Assembly: GCA_033439295.1 (NCBI GenBank)
Contig: JAVTLE010000008.1
Span: 2,232,001-2,296,000, forward strand
From: Deuterostichococcus epilithicus
Taxonomy: Eukaryota; Chlorophyta; Trebouxiophyceae; Prasiolales; Stichococcaceae
Direction of reading: 5' to 3'
DNA length: 64,000 nucleotides
In this document: piece after piece, positions 22,001 to 32,722 of the stretch
How positions within the stretch are numbered: position 1 is the stretch's first letter
Layout of the letters: each line of letters opens with the position of its first letter
Position numbers and translations under genes: made by a program
Notes under the pieces: generated by a model
Told to the model about the DNA's origin: nothing
Seen by the model: only the letters and a program-made list of their open reading frames with translations
Databases searched by the model: none

Positions 22001-24600
22001 CCTTTCAAGACGGCCTACTTGCGACCAGAAGATCTGCTTACAAGTGAAAGTTATCGAGGGTGGTCTAGATTGTGCACCTTGCGGCCGACGCGCTGGAAAT
22101 AGAAGGAGTCGCAGCCCTGGGACTGGAAGCAGTAGGCCAGCTTGGAGGGGGAGTCTTTGACCGCAGCTGCCGAGGTGTACACCCGCACAAACACCTGCGC
22201 ACATGCAAAACCCACTGACCGAATGTGCGAGGCTTCCAGGGTGACAGCACTGGTGTGTGGCAGCTCTGGTTGTCTCGGGCATCCTCTGGCAGCCAGATTG
22301 CCAGGCAACCGATGAAGACCAAGAGTGGCGGTCCCTCCGCCGAGGGCACGAACCCGACACAATCTCCAGCACACCCGCAAGCGGAAAGCCCCGACCCAGA
22401 CAGCGCCTCATGGGCATTTTCCCGTGAGCAGCGCCCTGGCCACGCACCCGGATGTAGAAGTCGATGCTGAGGCTGAGCACGGGCACAATGTGGCGCTTGT
22501 ACCGGTTGGCGTGCGACTCGATGGAGGCCAACAGGATGCGCAGCGCCATCTCGTGGCAGAAGGGCCGGTGCAGCGGGTATGCACCGTACTTGGCCCAGCA
22601 TGCTTCCCCGTTATTGCCGCACAGCACTGCGAAAGAGCCATGTGTAGGTTTGTAAAGAAGCAGGAATCGCCCTTCTGAGGACCGGCATCCAAGCCGTGGA
22701 ATGCACCGGCCATGTCAGTGATGGGCAGCACCCCTCCTGCGCAGCCTGCGTTGCTGCATGTCGGACAGACACGACGAGAAGAACAGAGAGTGCCTCACCG
22801 ATCATCTTGGTGACGGTGACTGCCTCACAATGAATGCAAGAGGAAAAGGAAAATCGCCGCACTGGCCACGCTGGTGGCAGTGATGAGCAGCAGGCCGCCT
22901 GCGCAGCCTGCGCTGCTGCATGCGCCACTGACTGCAAGTGGTGTTGCGAGGTGCCGCTCCGGCCACCACAGGTCGCGAAGCGGGATTCCGGACGCACCGG
23001 CCATGTCGGTGGCGGTGATGAGCAGCAGGCCGCCCTCGCTGACGGCCTGCACCGCGCTGTCCAGCAGCTGTGCCGGCGTGCCGTAGGGGTCCAGATCCAC
23101 TGCATCGTACGCCTGCCAAACACACATGGTAGCTTTCCATGACGCAGTGCAGACCAGCTACATTGCTATCACACATGTATTATGTACTTGCCAGCTGGAC
23201 AGCAGGTGCGTGGATCTTACGGATCCAGGTGCACCGCATTACACGCCGAGACGGTGCCAGTCACCCACTGACTGCAGGCGCCAGGCTGTCATGGCCATGA
23301 GCAGGTGCCCGCCGCGCCACAGTTCTTTGCACGCAGGCGGCCAACCCTGCGCGGCCAACACCTGGAGACTCATGTGTCCTGCCCGACTCACCCCGGCGTT
23401 CTGCATCATGACAATGCGGGCATCGCCCTGCTGCGGCCGCACTTTCGCCGCCGCGTCGCCGCCGTTGAATTCCACGTTCCGTTTCATGGCCTCCACGACC
23501 GAGGCGTCCAGGTCGTTGGCGTCCACGCGGCTGACGCCCTCGATTTCGGTCGCGTAGCGGATGGCGCGCAGGCCGGAAGCCGCCAACCCCTCCAGCACCC
23601 GCGCGCCCTTCTGTCGCGTGCGGAACAAGACAGGCAGTGTAGGCGGATGTTATAGCGGATGGCGGGAGTCGGCAGGACTGTCAGGAGGGACCACACGCAA
23701 TATTGAGGAGACAACACTGCCGGCTGATTGGGCTCAGGCCCCTGCGGCGTGGGCAGCGTCAGCGCGCGGGAAGCTGGTCTACAGGTTCGCAATACACTTT
23801 GTCGGAGACTCCTTGCATCTCTCCTCAACCCACCGGCTGGTCGGGCTCGGGCTCCTGCGGCGCGGGCATTGGCGGCGCGCCACGCGCACGGCCGCGCTTC
23901 TTTAGAGTCCCTGCCGCTAGCTCCGCTTCCCGCACGCCAATGAAGTGCCGCAGCACCGCCGTCGACAGGTCCCGGTTCACCACCTGTTGTATGCGATGCG
24001 AAGATCGTGTGCTGGCTCAGGGCATGCCGAAAAGTTGCGCTGGGATCATGCGCACAGGGCCACAGAGCATGCCGGACGGCGGCAGCCTCAGCATGACTGC
24101 TTGGATGGCATGAAGAAAGACCAACATGGAGCCTGCAGGTGATGCAGTTCGCCAACAGTGGAGCCTTCATCTGGCGGGGGCCAAGCTAATGCAGCATGAC
24201 AGCGACGTAGACGACCAACCTGCGCCGGATTGTAAAAGACGTCGTTACCCTTCTGCAGGATGGCGGCTTTGCCCTCCCGCAGCACTCTGTACCCCTCCGG
24301 CACAGCCCTGCAGACGCATTCGAGACGCCGTGTCGCCCAACAGCCACAGCCCAACGACTTGCACTGAGCACCGCACAGCGCCGCCGAAAGCGGGCTGAAA
24401 GCACTGTCTATGCCACAGTGCACGTCTTCCGCGCCTCCTGCGCTGCTGTGATGTGCAAAGACATGCCTGTGCGGATGCCGTATCATTGCAAAGGGGATGC
24501 GGACGTTCCGGCCGCAAACCGCTGGTCAGGAGGCCCACCTGTCGACCGGCATGTCCACCGCACCATCGGGCTGCGGGGGCGCTGTGCCAGCATCTGCCAT
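19004..24600 (-). CDS. TRM1: tRNA (guanine(26)-N2)-dimethyltransferase
   Basis: It makes N2,N2-dimethylguanosine at position 26 of tRNAs using SAM. The ATG at 24600 gives [20 protein letters not shown]. Donor AG/GTGGGC then joins in frame to [17 protein letters not shown] and NDVFYNP (24330-24240), the family N-terminus. Later exons: [15 protein letters not shown] (about 23970); [19 protein letters not shown] with the SAM loop, and [14 protein letters not shown] (23620-23400); [19 protein letters not shown] with the D-x-D-P-Y-G active site (about 23105); [19 protein letters not shown] (about 22570). Then [25 protein letters not shown] (about 21530); [20 protein letters not shown] (about 20890); [20 protein letters not shown] (about 20370); [36 protein letters not shown] (about 19470). 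The last exon is an Ala-rich tail ending TGA at 19004-19006. All TRM1 blocks are in order, spread over at least 13 exons. Confidence 0.94.
20961..21117 (-). repeat. Exon 5' part and its echo in the preceding intron (TRM1)
   Basis: The 40 bases 20961-21000 (coding for [12 protein letters not shown] on the minus strand) are repeated at 21078-21117 with about six differences. Both contain AGGCCGCATACTGC. The second copy lies in the intron upstream in the transcript, 117 nt away. Confidence 0.75.
22701..23036 (-). repeat. Two intronic echoes of the TRM1 active-site exon end
   Basis: The exon end coding for [13 protein letters not shown] (22999-23036) recurs at 22864-22900 and again at 22701-22737 inside the following intron. 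GTGATGAGCAGCAGGCCGCC is shared by the exon and the first echo. The two echoes also share TGCGCAGCCTGCGCTGCTGC (one change) at 22900-22919 and 22737-22756, so intron sequence was duplicated too. A weaker fourth copy may lie near 23285-23330. Confidence 0.75.
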
Positions 24601-25108
24601 GCCGCCGCAGAGCCTGCTGCCGAAGGAGCCAATTTCAGGCCTGTTTACCGCCCCCGCCGCCGCAGCCGCGCAGACCTGCCGCCGCAGCAGGCTCTGCAGC
24701 ACGTCGCCAGGCAGCAGCAGGGACGCCGCCCAGCCGAACGCGCTGCTGCGGCTGACGGTGCGGGCTAGGTGCCAGTAAGCGTTCAGCTTCTGCTGCTGTG
24801 CGGTTACGGTCCGCCGGCGCCGCAGGCAGGTTGAACAGCGGGTGCTGCTTTGCACGACCCTTCAACAGGAGACAGGGATCGGGACTCAGAATTGGAATTC
24901 CATGGGAAGTCTGTCGTCCGCTGATGGCCGAGCATGCGCGCAATCGAGCATAAAGTATGGTCACGAGGCATCCGGAGGATGCCTAGGCGGTGTGCAGCCT
25001 GGCAGCTGATGTGAGAGAGCCGCAAACACTTGCAGCGGCGACCACCTCCGATGAACGCTGAATGCTTGCCCTCTGACGCTGCTGTGTACTGCTCAGCTTG
25101 TACGCTTT
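24601..25108. other. 5' region of TRM1
   Basis: This holds the TRM1 promoter and the probable 3' UTR of the upstream minus-strand gene. Ala/Gln-rich open frames occur on both strands but match no family. Confidence 0.45.
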
Positions 25109-26034
25109 GCGTCACCTCGACGGCGACTTGCTCCGACGGTTGCCACCCTCGGCGAGGTCCTGCACGGCCTGCAGCCAGCAAGGGGAGACTGCGCTCCTTT
25201 CAGACCTTCGACTGGGCAAGTACAAGAATTGATGCCGGGCAGAGACGAACACCGGGGGTCATCGGATCCAACGCAGGGGGGCCAGTGGTGCAGTGGGAAA
25301 CGGTGATGGATTGGACGGTGCAGCTGTTCAGCATTTACACCCAGGGCACTCGGTATCTGACAGACATTGAACGAAACCCGAGCAACGCGGGCACACATTT
25401 CTGTCGGGACTATCTGTCGGGACGAGAGGCGCTGCTGCGTGCACTTGCTGACGGCTGCGGCACCGGCGGCGGCCTCTGTGGGGCAGGCCGACCGGGCGTG
25501 CAACGGTCAGGCAGCCGCGGCAGCCACCTGGAGAGATCGGAAGACGGCAACCCTGCGGCGAGCGGTGCCGAGGCGCCAGCCTCGAAGGCTTGGGGCGGCG
25601 TTGGCAAGCCGCCTGCTGTGTGTTGCGTCCCGTCTGCCGGGCGACTGCCCGCCGCCGCCGGGTGCAGTCGCTGGGACGACAAACTGGCAGCAGGCTTGGC
25701 TGTCGTCATGCGCGAGGGTGCCTTTGACGGGACGCGCGGTTTCAGGCTCCGCAGCGTCAGCACCTATGCAACAGGTGATGCAGCCTGGTGGAGCACACAG
25801 TTTTGCAGCCGCAGTGAGCGACCATGAGCCACCCTGAGCCCCTGCGGTGGCTGTCGATTGCGAGGCAGGGACCGCCATGGTGATTCATTCCCCTTGGGCC
25901 AGGCCCTTTCCATTGAGCACGCTCTCCCGCCTGTCCTTGCCTCCCTGCTCCAACTGAACAGGCTGCAACAAGCCAGCAATGCGACAACCGGGCCTCCATT
26001 TCCAATGCTATCTTCCCCGCGCCGGCCGCCCCAC
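25109..26034 (-). other. Possible 3' exons of the PDF-motif gene
   Basis: Minus-strand frames here look like low-complexity coding sequence (for example FEAGASAPLAAGLPSSDLSR near 25590). A terminal-exon-like AVQDLAEGGNRRSKSPSR follows an acceptor near 25164 and ends in TGA. I could not fix the splice pattern. A + strand frame at 25030-25827 competes with it, and neither matches a known family. Confidence 0.25.
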
Positions 26035-29000
26035 CTTATGCACCTCCGGCGGCGTCGTCTGCGAGTCCAGCCACAGGGCGCGCCGCCTGTCGGCCGAGTG
26101 CACGAAGTCCGGGTGGCGGCCGCCCAGTTGGCCCGCCGCCTTCGCGGGCCGCTGGTCCAGCCATGCGTCCGGGTCATCCAGGAACGCCGCCCACCGTGCG
26201 GCGCCGCGCTCCTCGGGGCTCAGCACCTTCACCGGCTGCATTGGCATGAGCGAAGTTCTGCTGTTTCTCCAGGCCAGCTACGGATTGACAGGATCTTCCG
26301 ATGTGCAACCACCCCTGGTAGCAATAGCCCCGTCGCACGGCGCCGCGCTCCGCCGGGCACAGCACCACCGGCCGCGCGGGATGGGAGCACAAGTTGGAAA
26401 CCATTATCCTTGCTGCACCGCGACACGCTTCCCTGAGCTGGCTGGCTTCCCTGGCTGTGTGACCCAGCGGAGCGTGCTGTTTGCAGCACTGGGACCGAAG
26501 CATTGGGGCCGGACTGCTTGCACGCGAACGGCTGCCCTGGCACTCGTGCAGCTGTCCCAGCAGGCTGCGCCAGAGCGCAGGCTGCCTCCGGGTAGGGACT
26601 AGAATCAAACCGACTGCAAAGGTGCAAAATATTCCTACACAGGGTATGCCCACCTGCCGGCTGCGGTCGGGCCGCGCGTCGATGGCCGCAACGGCAGCCG
26701 CCGCCCAGGCGGGCGCGTCCTCCAGCCACAGAGCGTCCCAGGAGTTGTGCTGGTGCCGGAAGTCGGGGAACGACGGCCGCTTCTTGGCGGAGCGGTGGTC
26801 GAAGTACTCGCCCGGGCGGCCCAGGAAGCGAAACCAGTCGTTGGCGGTGGGCCGCTCCGCGCGCCGCGTCGCCGCCTCGCTGCTGCCCCAGTCCTGTGCA
26901 GGAGCCAGCAGCGGGATGAGCCGTGCCAGAGGGACATCGAGGCATGGGGCAGAGGCGGCGTTGGTGGGGCCGCACACCGCGCCGCGGCGTCGCCTCCAAG
27001 CTGCTCCAGTCATGCGGGGGAGTGCCGCGTAGCTGACGGCACTCTGCAGGCTGGACACGGTCTGAGGGAGAGAGAATGAGCAGAATGGCCAGTGCGCAAA
27101 CCCTGAAGCAGCGCTGTGCACCAGCGCAATCCTGTTTCAATCAAGTGGCTCTGCTGGCCTGCCTCACCTCCTGCCACCGTTGCAGGGCGCCGTCTGCGCC
27201 GAGCCAGAGCGCCGCCCGCGTCTTGGTGTGCAGCACGTCCGGGTACCAGGGCGGCTTATAGCCCGCCGCTTTGAGTGTCCGGAAGTCCTGGTGCGCCGCC
27301 GGCCGCTCCTGGAAGCGCCGCAGCGCTGCCGCCGCCGCGGCAGCCGAGCGGGCGTGGGCGGAGGCTCCCACATCCGGCGCCGGAGGCGACTGCACGCCCA
27401 TTGCGCAATGGAAGGGTGACTTGCGACGCTCGACCGAGAATGTGGGCGCAGGAGGCGGGCTGCTCGGCAGGGATGCTCTCTGATGGCTGAATGCCATCCT
27501 GAAGGAGCAGGCGTGCACAAACATGCACCAGTCGGCACCGCATTGCACGGGGTGCGTGATCACCGGTGACCTACCATGCAGCGAATGACAGGGAAACCAC
27601 GGCTGAAGGGCAGGCCGCATTGCAACGCACCTTTGAGGCATGCACATCCCGATCCATTGCCGCCACCCGCCGCCGCACCCACGCCGGCGCGGCGCTCAGC
27701 ACGAGCCTGTCGGAAGGGTCGTGCTGGTGGCTGAAGTCGAAGCCGCCAGCTGCCCTGCCGCCAGCTGCCGCTGCCCTGGGGCTGCCGCCGCCGGCGGGAC
27801 GACCGCCGCCGTCATCGCACACGCTGCCGCCGGTCACATCGCCGACGCCGATCGGCGCGTCGTCAGGTGCCGCCGATCCATCGCTGGCTTCTGTGCTGCT
27901 GCTGCTGCTGCTCGTTGATGTGGCGGCGCCTGACGCCCGGGGACGGTGGTCCCAGTAGGTGTGCGCTGCGGCCAGGAAGCGGAACCACCCGGCAGCTAGC
28001 AGCGCCTCGCCGGACGCACCCTCGGGCCGCGCCTCCCACTACAGCAGGCAGGAGTTTTTGCTGCGCCGTTGTTCGAATGTATGATCGCACTTTCGACGGT
28101 GACAATGAAGAATCTGTCGCAACGTTGTCGTCGAGAAATGCGGGGCGTTGCCACTGCACCTGAGAATACTGCTCGGGGTTGCGCAGCCGTGCGGCCGCAG
28201 CTGCAGCCATCGCGTGCGCAGCATCCTCCCTGGGCCGCAGCACGCACGGCTGCAAGAGGTTCAAGAAGGAGTTTTGTCACGGAGCATACGCTGTTTCGCA
28301 CGGTAATCATGCCATGCGGTGCCTGCTATTGGCGCCCTCGCATGGCAAGAGACTCGACGCACACGACGTGCATGCAGTGCCATCTCGTCACCTTCTGCGC
28401 AGCACCGCCGCGACCGTCGATGTCCCCCACCGTCTGTGTCACCCACGCAGGAGCGCTGCTCAGCCACAGCGCATCCCGCGCGTCGTGCTGGTGCGTGAAG
28501 TCTGGCGCCGTTGCAACCTGCTTCCGCATGGCACACGAGGGCGCTGACCACCTCCCGGGATGGTGCCGACTGGTGTTTCGGCAGGTCTTGGCAGCGAGCG
28601 CCCAGTGTCAGCCTTTGAATAGAATACAAGTCACCTCGCCTGCCCATTTGCACGGCCCCCGCCAGCTGGTGGGTCTGCAGGCGGGTGTTGCAGCGCACCT
28701 GCTTTGATGTGCGGTGGTCCCAGTACTCTTGCGGCCGCGCTGCAAAGCGGAACCAATCGTTTGCGGTGGCCGCCGGAACCACCTGTCGTTGAAACGCGAC
28801 TCATGTAGCAGGCGTGTCGGGCAGCCTTGTCCAACTGAAAGTTTGAAAAGGCGCATGGCACAACAACATTACACAGCATGCATGACGGGTTGTGTACCCC
28901 CTGCACGAAGCTCACCTCGCCACCTGACTTGTCGGCTGACAGATGCCGGGGCCTCCTCGTCCCACTGGCGGCCTGAATGGGCCGCTGAGATTGCGCCGAG

Positions 29001-29200
29001 CTTGCGCGCCTGACAGTCTGGTACGTCCATACGCCGCCAGGCGGCTGCTGCGCCGTGAGCTGCCACCGGACCCTGCCGCCTGACGCTGCAAAAGAAGCTG
29101 CAGCCGCAGCAGGCTGACTGGAGGGACATACACAGTCTAGGGGACTGGCACAGCGGTCCGAGTGTCGCAGCTTGCTTGCCAGGCCGGGCAGTCTGCGCAT
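26035..29200 (-). CDS. OSB-like protein with five PDF motifs
   Basis: PDF motifs are about 50-residue single-stranded-DNA-binding modules of plant organellar OSB proteins (W-x-x-F-x-x-x-P-x-E-Y-W-D-x-R ... P-D-F-x-H ... A-L-W-L). I read five. Motif 1 (28760-28420): DWFRFAARPQEYWDHR, split by an intron, then APDFTHQHDARDALWL. Motif 2 (28010-27660): GWFRFLAAAHTYWDHR, a Ser/Gly-rich insert, then FDFSHQHDPSDRLVL. Motif 3 (27390-27200): FQERPAAHQDFRTLK, then PDVLHTKTRAALWL, degenerate. Motif 4 (26860-26655): DWFRFLGRPGEYFDHR, PDFRHQHNSWDALWLEDAPA. Motif 5 (26225-26035): FLDDPDAWLDQR, then HPDFVHS and ALWLDSQT. The ATG at 29200 gives MRRLPGLASKLRHSDRC, a good mitochondrial/plastid presequence. Plant OSBs carry an OB fold before the PDF motifs; I see none. 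The 3' end is open after 26035. It is head to head with CP12. Confidence 0.75.
26195..26376 (-). repeat. Exon 5' end and its echo in the preceding intron (PDF-motif gene)
   Basis: The start of the motif 5 exon (26195-26240, coding for PVKVLSPEERGAA) is repeated at 26331-26376 with about ten differences. Both share CGGCGCCGCGCTCC and the CCGG around the splice site. The echo sits in the intron upstream in the transcript, 136 nt away. Confidence 0.7.
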
Positions 29201-29669
29201 GACGGCTTGGTTGGCACCCTGGACTGTAGGGCAGTGGAAACTGTGCAGCGAAAGTAGCATCGCTGCAGCTGGGTCAGCCTAGACCATGTTTCGCTGAAAC
29301 ATGTCGAGACTATGACTCAGCGCGGCTGCTTCTGGCGCTAGAGTGTGCTGCAGCGTTTGCAGATGGCGGCACTGCCTGAAATGCTCAGCGGTGGCGAGCG
29401 CCGAAACTGCGTGGGCAACATCGAGCAGTCTTGTGTAACGAAAGTTTCGCAGCTGTTCAGGTGAATGAGCGACAACCTGGAGGTGCACCTCCTGTTCCAA
29501 CACCGAGCAATTTGGCGGGAGGAGACAGTAGCAGCAGCGGGACCGCTGCCGCAGCTGCTCGTAGCGTCCTGCTTATCGCAGGACTTGGAAAAAATCCGAC
29601 CACGGACTGGGCAGCGCGCAAAACAAGTGCAGCTGACCCTACACGCGGATCAAGCAGCAGTCAATCACC
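29201..29669. promoter_or_regulatory. Shared 5' region of the PDF-motif gene and CP12
   Basis: This is a 469-base interval between divergent start codons of two probable organelle-targeted proteins. It must include both promoters. I see no clear core element. Confidence 0.5.
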
Positions 29670-31657
29670 ATGGCGAGCGCTCTGGCGATGCGGACGACGA
29701 TGCCGGCGCGGTGCGCCCGGCCAGTTGCCAGGCCCAGCCTGCGGTCCAGGAGGGTCGTGGCGATGGCAGCTCCCCAGGTGGGCAAACTTCAAGCGTCTTT
29801 TGACGCATGCGTCGGGCTGAAGCTATATGATCCTATCGAACACGGCCGTTCGCCAGAATCGCGCGATGCAGTACAGCATTAGCTGGAGCATGGCCATGGC
29901 ATCGACCTCAGTAGCATCCCTCTACACAGGCGGTGTGCGGACACATGAGTTGCATATTATGCTTAGAAAGGCATCGTCTGAACCATGACCTCACGCTCGT
30001 GGACAAAGGCATGGGTCCCCTTGCACTCACGAGTCCTGGCACCGTGCCGGCAGCCAGATTCTGTGCGTGACCTGTCCAGCATCTCACCGCCATGTCGGCA
30101 ATGAGCCACATCTGAAAGTCATACATCATCCGCTGGTGCCTCGTATGTCAGGCCACGATGCATGCGCATGCTTGTCATGAGCCAGATTGCCATACACAGC
30201 GCCCGGCGGTGGCAGGGTCAGAGCCGCAAGCTGGGGCGCCAGCGACTGCTGCCAACAGCGGCGGCAGTGGTGATTGTTGGCAGCAGCAGGCCGCGGCACT
30301 GGCCGCTGCGACGTGCTGCAGAGGCGGCGGCGGCAGGGCTGGCGTGATCCTGCAGCTCCAGAGCAAAGGCTCATCCAAAACAGCTGCAGAGGATCAGCAT
30401 CGTTCTGGCATGAACAGCAAAGTGGTAACGATCATCGTTGTCCGCCTGTCGACCACAAGCGGTGAGACCATCCGGCGCTGGAAGTGGCCATGATGGAGGC
30501 ATCGCGAATCCTGGGAAACCCCTCCAAAGCCACGGCAGGATGCAAAAATAAGGATGAAACTCTCTCTCTCTCTCTGCTGAGTGCAGGCGGTGGACCAGTC
30601 CGAGCTGGAGGCGGCCATCAAGGAGGCAGAGGCGGTGTCGGCGAAGAGCAAGACCGCCCGCCAGCAGGCCGACGACCTTAGCAAGCAGAGCAACGTCGCC
30701 TGGGAGAAGGTGCAGCCTCCCCTTGTCCCCCCGCAGCCTCCGCGCCGCAGGCGCACACCCACTCGAGAAGTGCACGCTGTTGCGTGCGCACGGCGTCGAG
30801 TAGAGACCCGCCAGCCTGCATGTGCGTACCTGCCGCTGTGGCGCGTCGGGAACCTTGCAACCAACTTTCCCGCCATATTGTTGTCCATGCTGACCCTGGC
30901 GCGTCCGAGTCTCTGACCCGTTTTAGCTCTGCCGCAGGTTGAGGCTCTGAAGGCACAAGCACGTGACCCCAATGCGGTGAGGGATCTGTGCATGTTGTGC
31001 ATCATGTAATATTTGCATCATATGGCCGACCTCACTTGAGTCAGCTTTCCATTGGGACTGTAGCACACCGGCCGTGTGCACTTGCTGTATTGAGCTGCAG
31101 CAAGAGCGGCTGCAGCACCTGCTGCTACCAGCCCCTGCTGCGCTGCTTTGTGGCGTCTTCTGGCGTGCCGCGACAGCAGCGCCAAAACTGTGGGAGCGAC
31201 GCTGGAGGAGTGCAGTCTAGATTCGCCAGCCTTGATGATGGCAAAGAGCTCGCAGTTTCAGCGGTTCAATTGGTGTGTGCTGCAGACGTCCTCGGACCCG
31301 CTGGAGGACTTCTGCGCCGGCGACCCCTCCGCCGACGAGTGCAGGTGGGGGTTTGGGATAGGGACAGGGATGTGAGAGATGTGACCGTGCCATACTTCCT
31401 CCGCTCCATGGCAGAGTGTCTGGGCGGCGTGAGGAACAAAATGTTAGTTGCTCAAAGCGCTTAATCCGACTCTCGGCTTGCACACAGCAGCAAGCCGCAT
31501 AGATGGCCCAGCCCTGTGGCTGGCGCATTGGGTCGCCCGGGCAAGGCCGCAGTCTGTGGGTACCTGCAGCCGCAGCAGCACTTCCGGTCGTAACTTGTGC
31601 CCATTGATGCGCGCTCAGCTGTGGACGCTGCCTGTGTGCAGGGTCTACGAGGACTGA
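29670..31657 (+). CDS. CP12: CP12, Calvin-cycle regulatory protein
   Basis: CP12 is a small, largely disordered plastid protein that binds GAPDH and phosphoribulokinase in the dark under thioredoxin control. Exon 1 (29670-29777) is a plastid transit peptide, MASALAMRTTMPARCARPVA followed by an Arg/Ser stretch and VVAMAAPQ. Exon 2 (30587-30709) reads VDQSELEAAIKEAEAVSAKS and then SNVAWEKV, the counterpart of the family A-W-D-x-V-E-E-L core. Exon 3 (about 30939-30976) is EALKAQARDPNA. Exon 4 (about 31285-31343) has SDPLEDFCAGDPSADEC. Exon 5 ends RVYED with TGA at 31655-31657. The total is about 114 residues. The C-terminal cysteine pair for GAPDH binding is present; the N-terminal pair found in most plant and Chlamydomonas CP12 is absent. 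Exon phases all agree. Confidence 0.93.
30560..30575 (+). repeat. (CT)8 microsatellite in a CP12 intron
   Basis: This perfect CT run lies 11-27 nt before the exon 2 acceptor of CP12, so it forms part of the polypyrimidine tract. Changes in its length could affect splicing. Confidence 0.8.
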
Positions 31658-32722
31658 GAGCTGTGAGCCATGGGCTGAGCGCTGGCTGTTGGGAGGTTCG
31701 AGCCGCCTTTCAATGCTGTGCCGTGCGGCCGCTGTGACTGGCAGGCGGCGGCGCCGCTGTGGGGCTCTGTTGTGGAGCACTGCACCGCAGGCAGCGGTGT
31801 TATTGAATCACATGCCGACACTGCAGCCAGCTGTGGCGGTCTCTGATCGGTTTGCTCGCTGATTGATTATCCGTCAGGTGGCCACAACCCGATCCTTGCA
31901 GGTTTGGATACCGCACTGCGAGGTTATCAAAGTTTTGACGGGCATCTCATGACGCTGAAATGATCAACGAATTATCCTCAGATCCCTCCTCATACACCAG
32001 GCATTTTTTTGCACCTCCGCTGCGTCTCCGCCCACCCCCCTCATGCCGCCCTCAATGGGCAACTCTCAGAAAAGACTTTGGATAGGCAGCGGCTGCGCTG
32101 TCGGCAATGGCAAGCAGTGATACATTACAAGTTCTACATATCTCAAATCCTCTTCGAAAATCCTCTTCAAAATTAGCAATCATAGTCAGTCAGTAAACAG
32201 GCTGCTAGACCACCAGAGGTGGCAGGCAAGCCGACAATTGCGAGCATGAGTGCACCTAATCCGTGACACATCATTGAATAGAGGACCTGTCAAGACCACA
32301 TCACTGCAGACTGCAAACCCAACCTGCGAAGTCAATCTAAGGGACCACCTGTCAACTGCATAGCCTACAGGTCTTCTGCTGTTCTCACTGCTGGGTGGTT
32401 TCCGCCTGCGACTTTGACCACTGCGGACGCGCTGCTCACCCATATGTAAATGCCTCCCTCTCTCTCTCCCCTGCTGGGCCACTACGGTCTGCCGCTGAGG
32501 CCTATCTATGGCGCAGCAAATGTTGCCGCTACATTGCTTTAGCAACCCTGGTGTGCGTCCACCACACCAGCCGAAAGGTATGTTTTCACCGCCACAAGGA
32601 GATGCTCTGCGCATAGCCAAGCTACCTAGTCGCCCCCCACAGCGGACGCCGCAAGAAGCCCGAGGCAGCAGCGGTGCCGGCTGTGAGGCCGGCGAGCAGT
32701 CTGCCGTGGGTTCGGCGCGGCG
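31658..32722. other. Convergent intergenic region between CP12 and expansin 1
   Basis: It holds the 3' UTRs of both genes and is more AT-rich than its surroundings. The open frames (for example minus strand 32186-32620) have no recognisable motif. I see no gene. Confidence 0.55.

Noticed and set aside
25030-25827. + strand open frame of 265 codons
   Set aside because: It starts in low-complexity sequence, matches no family, and overlaps plausible minus-strand exons of the PDF-motif gene. GC-rich DNA readily yields such frames.
26174-27121. Minus-strand open frame of 315 codons as a single-exon gene
   Set aside because: It merges PDF motif 4 with intron sequence and a decayed exon echo. The PDF motif 5 block is in another frame, so splicing explains it better.
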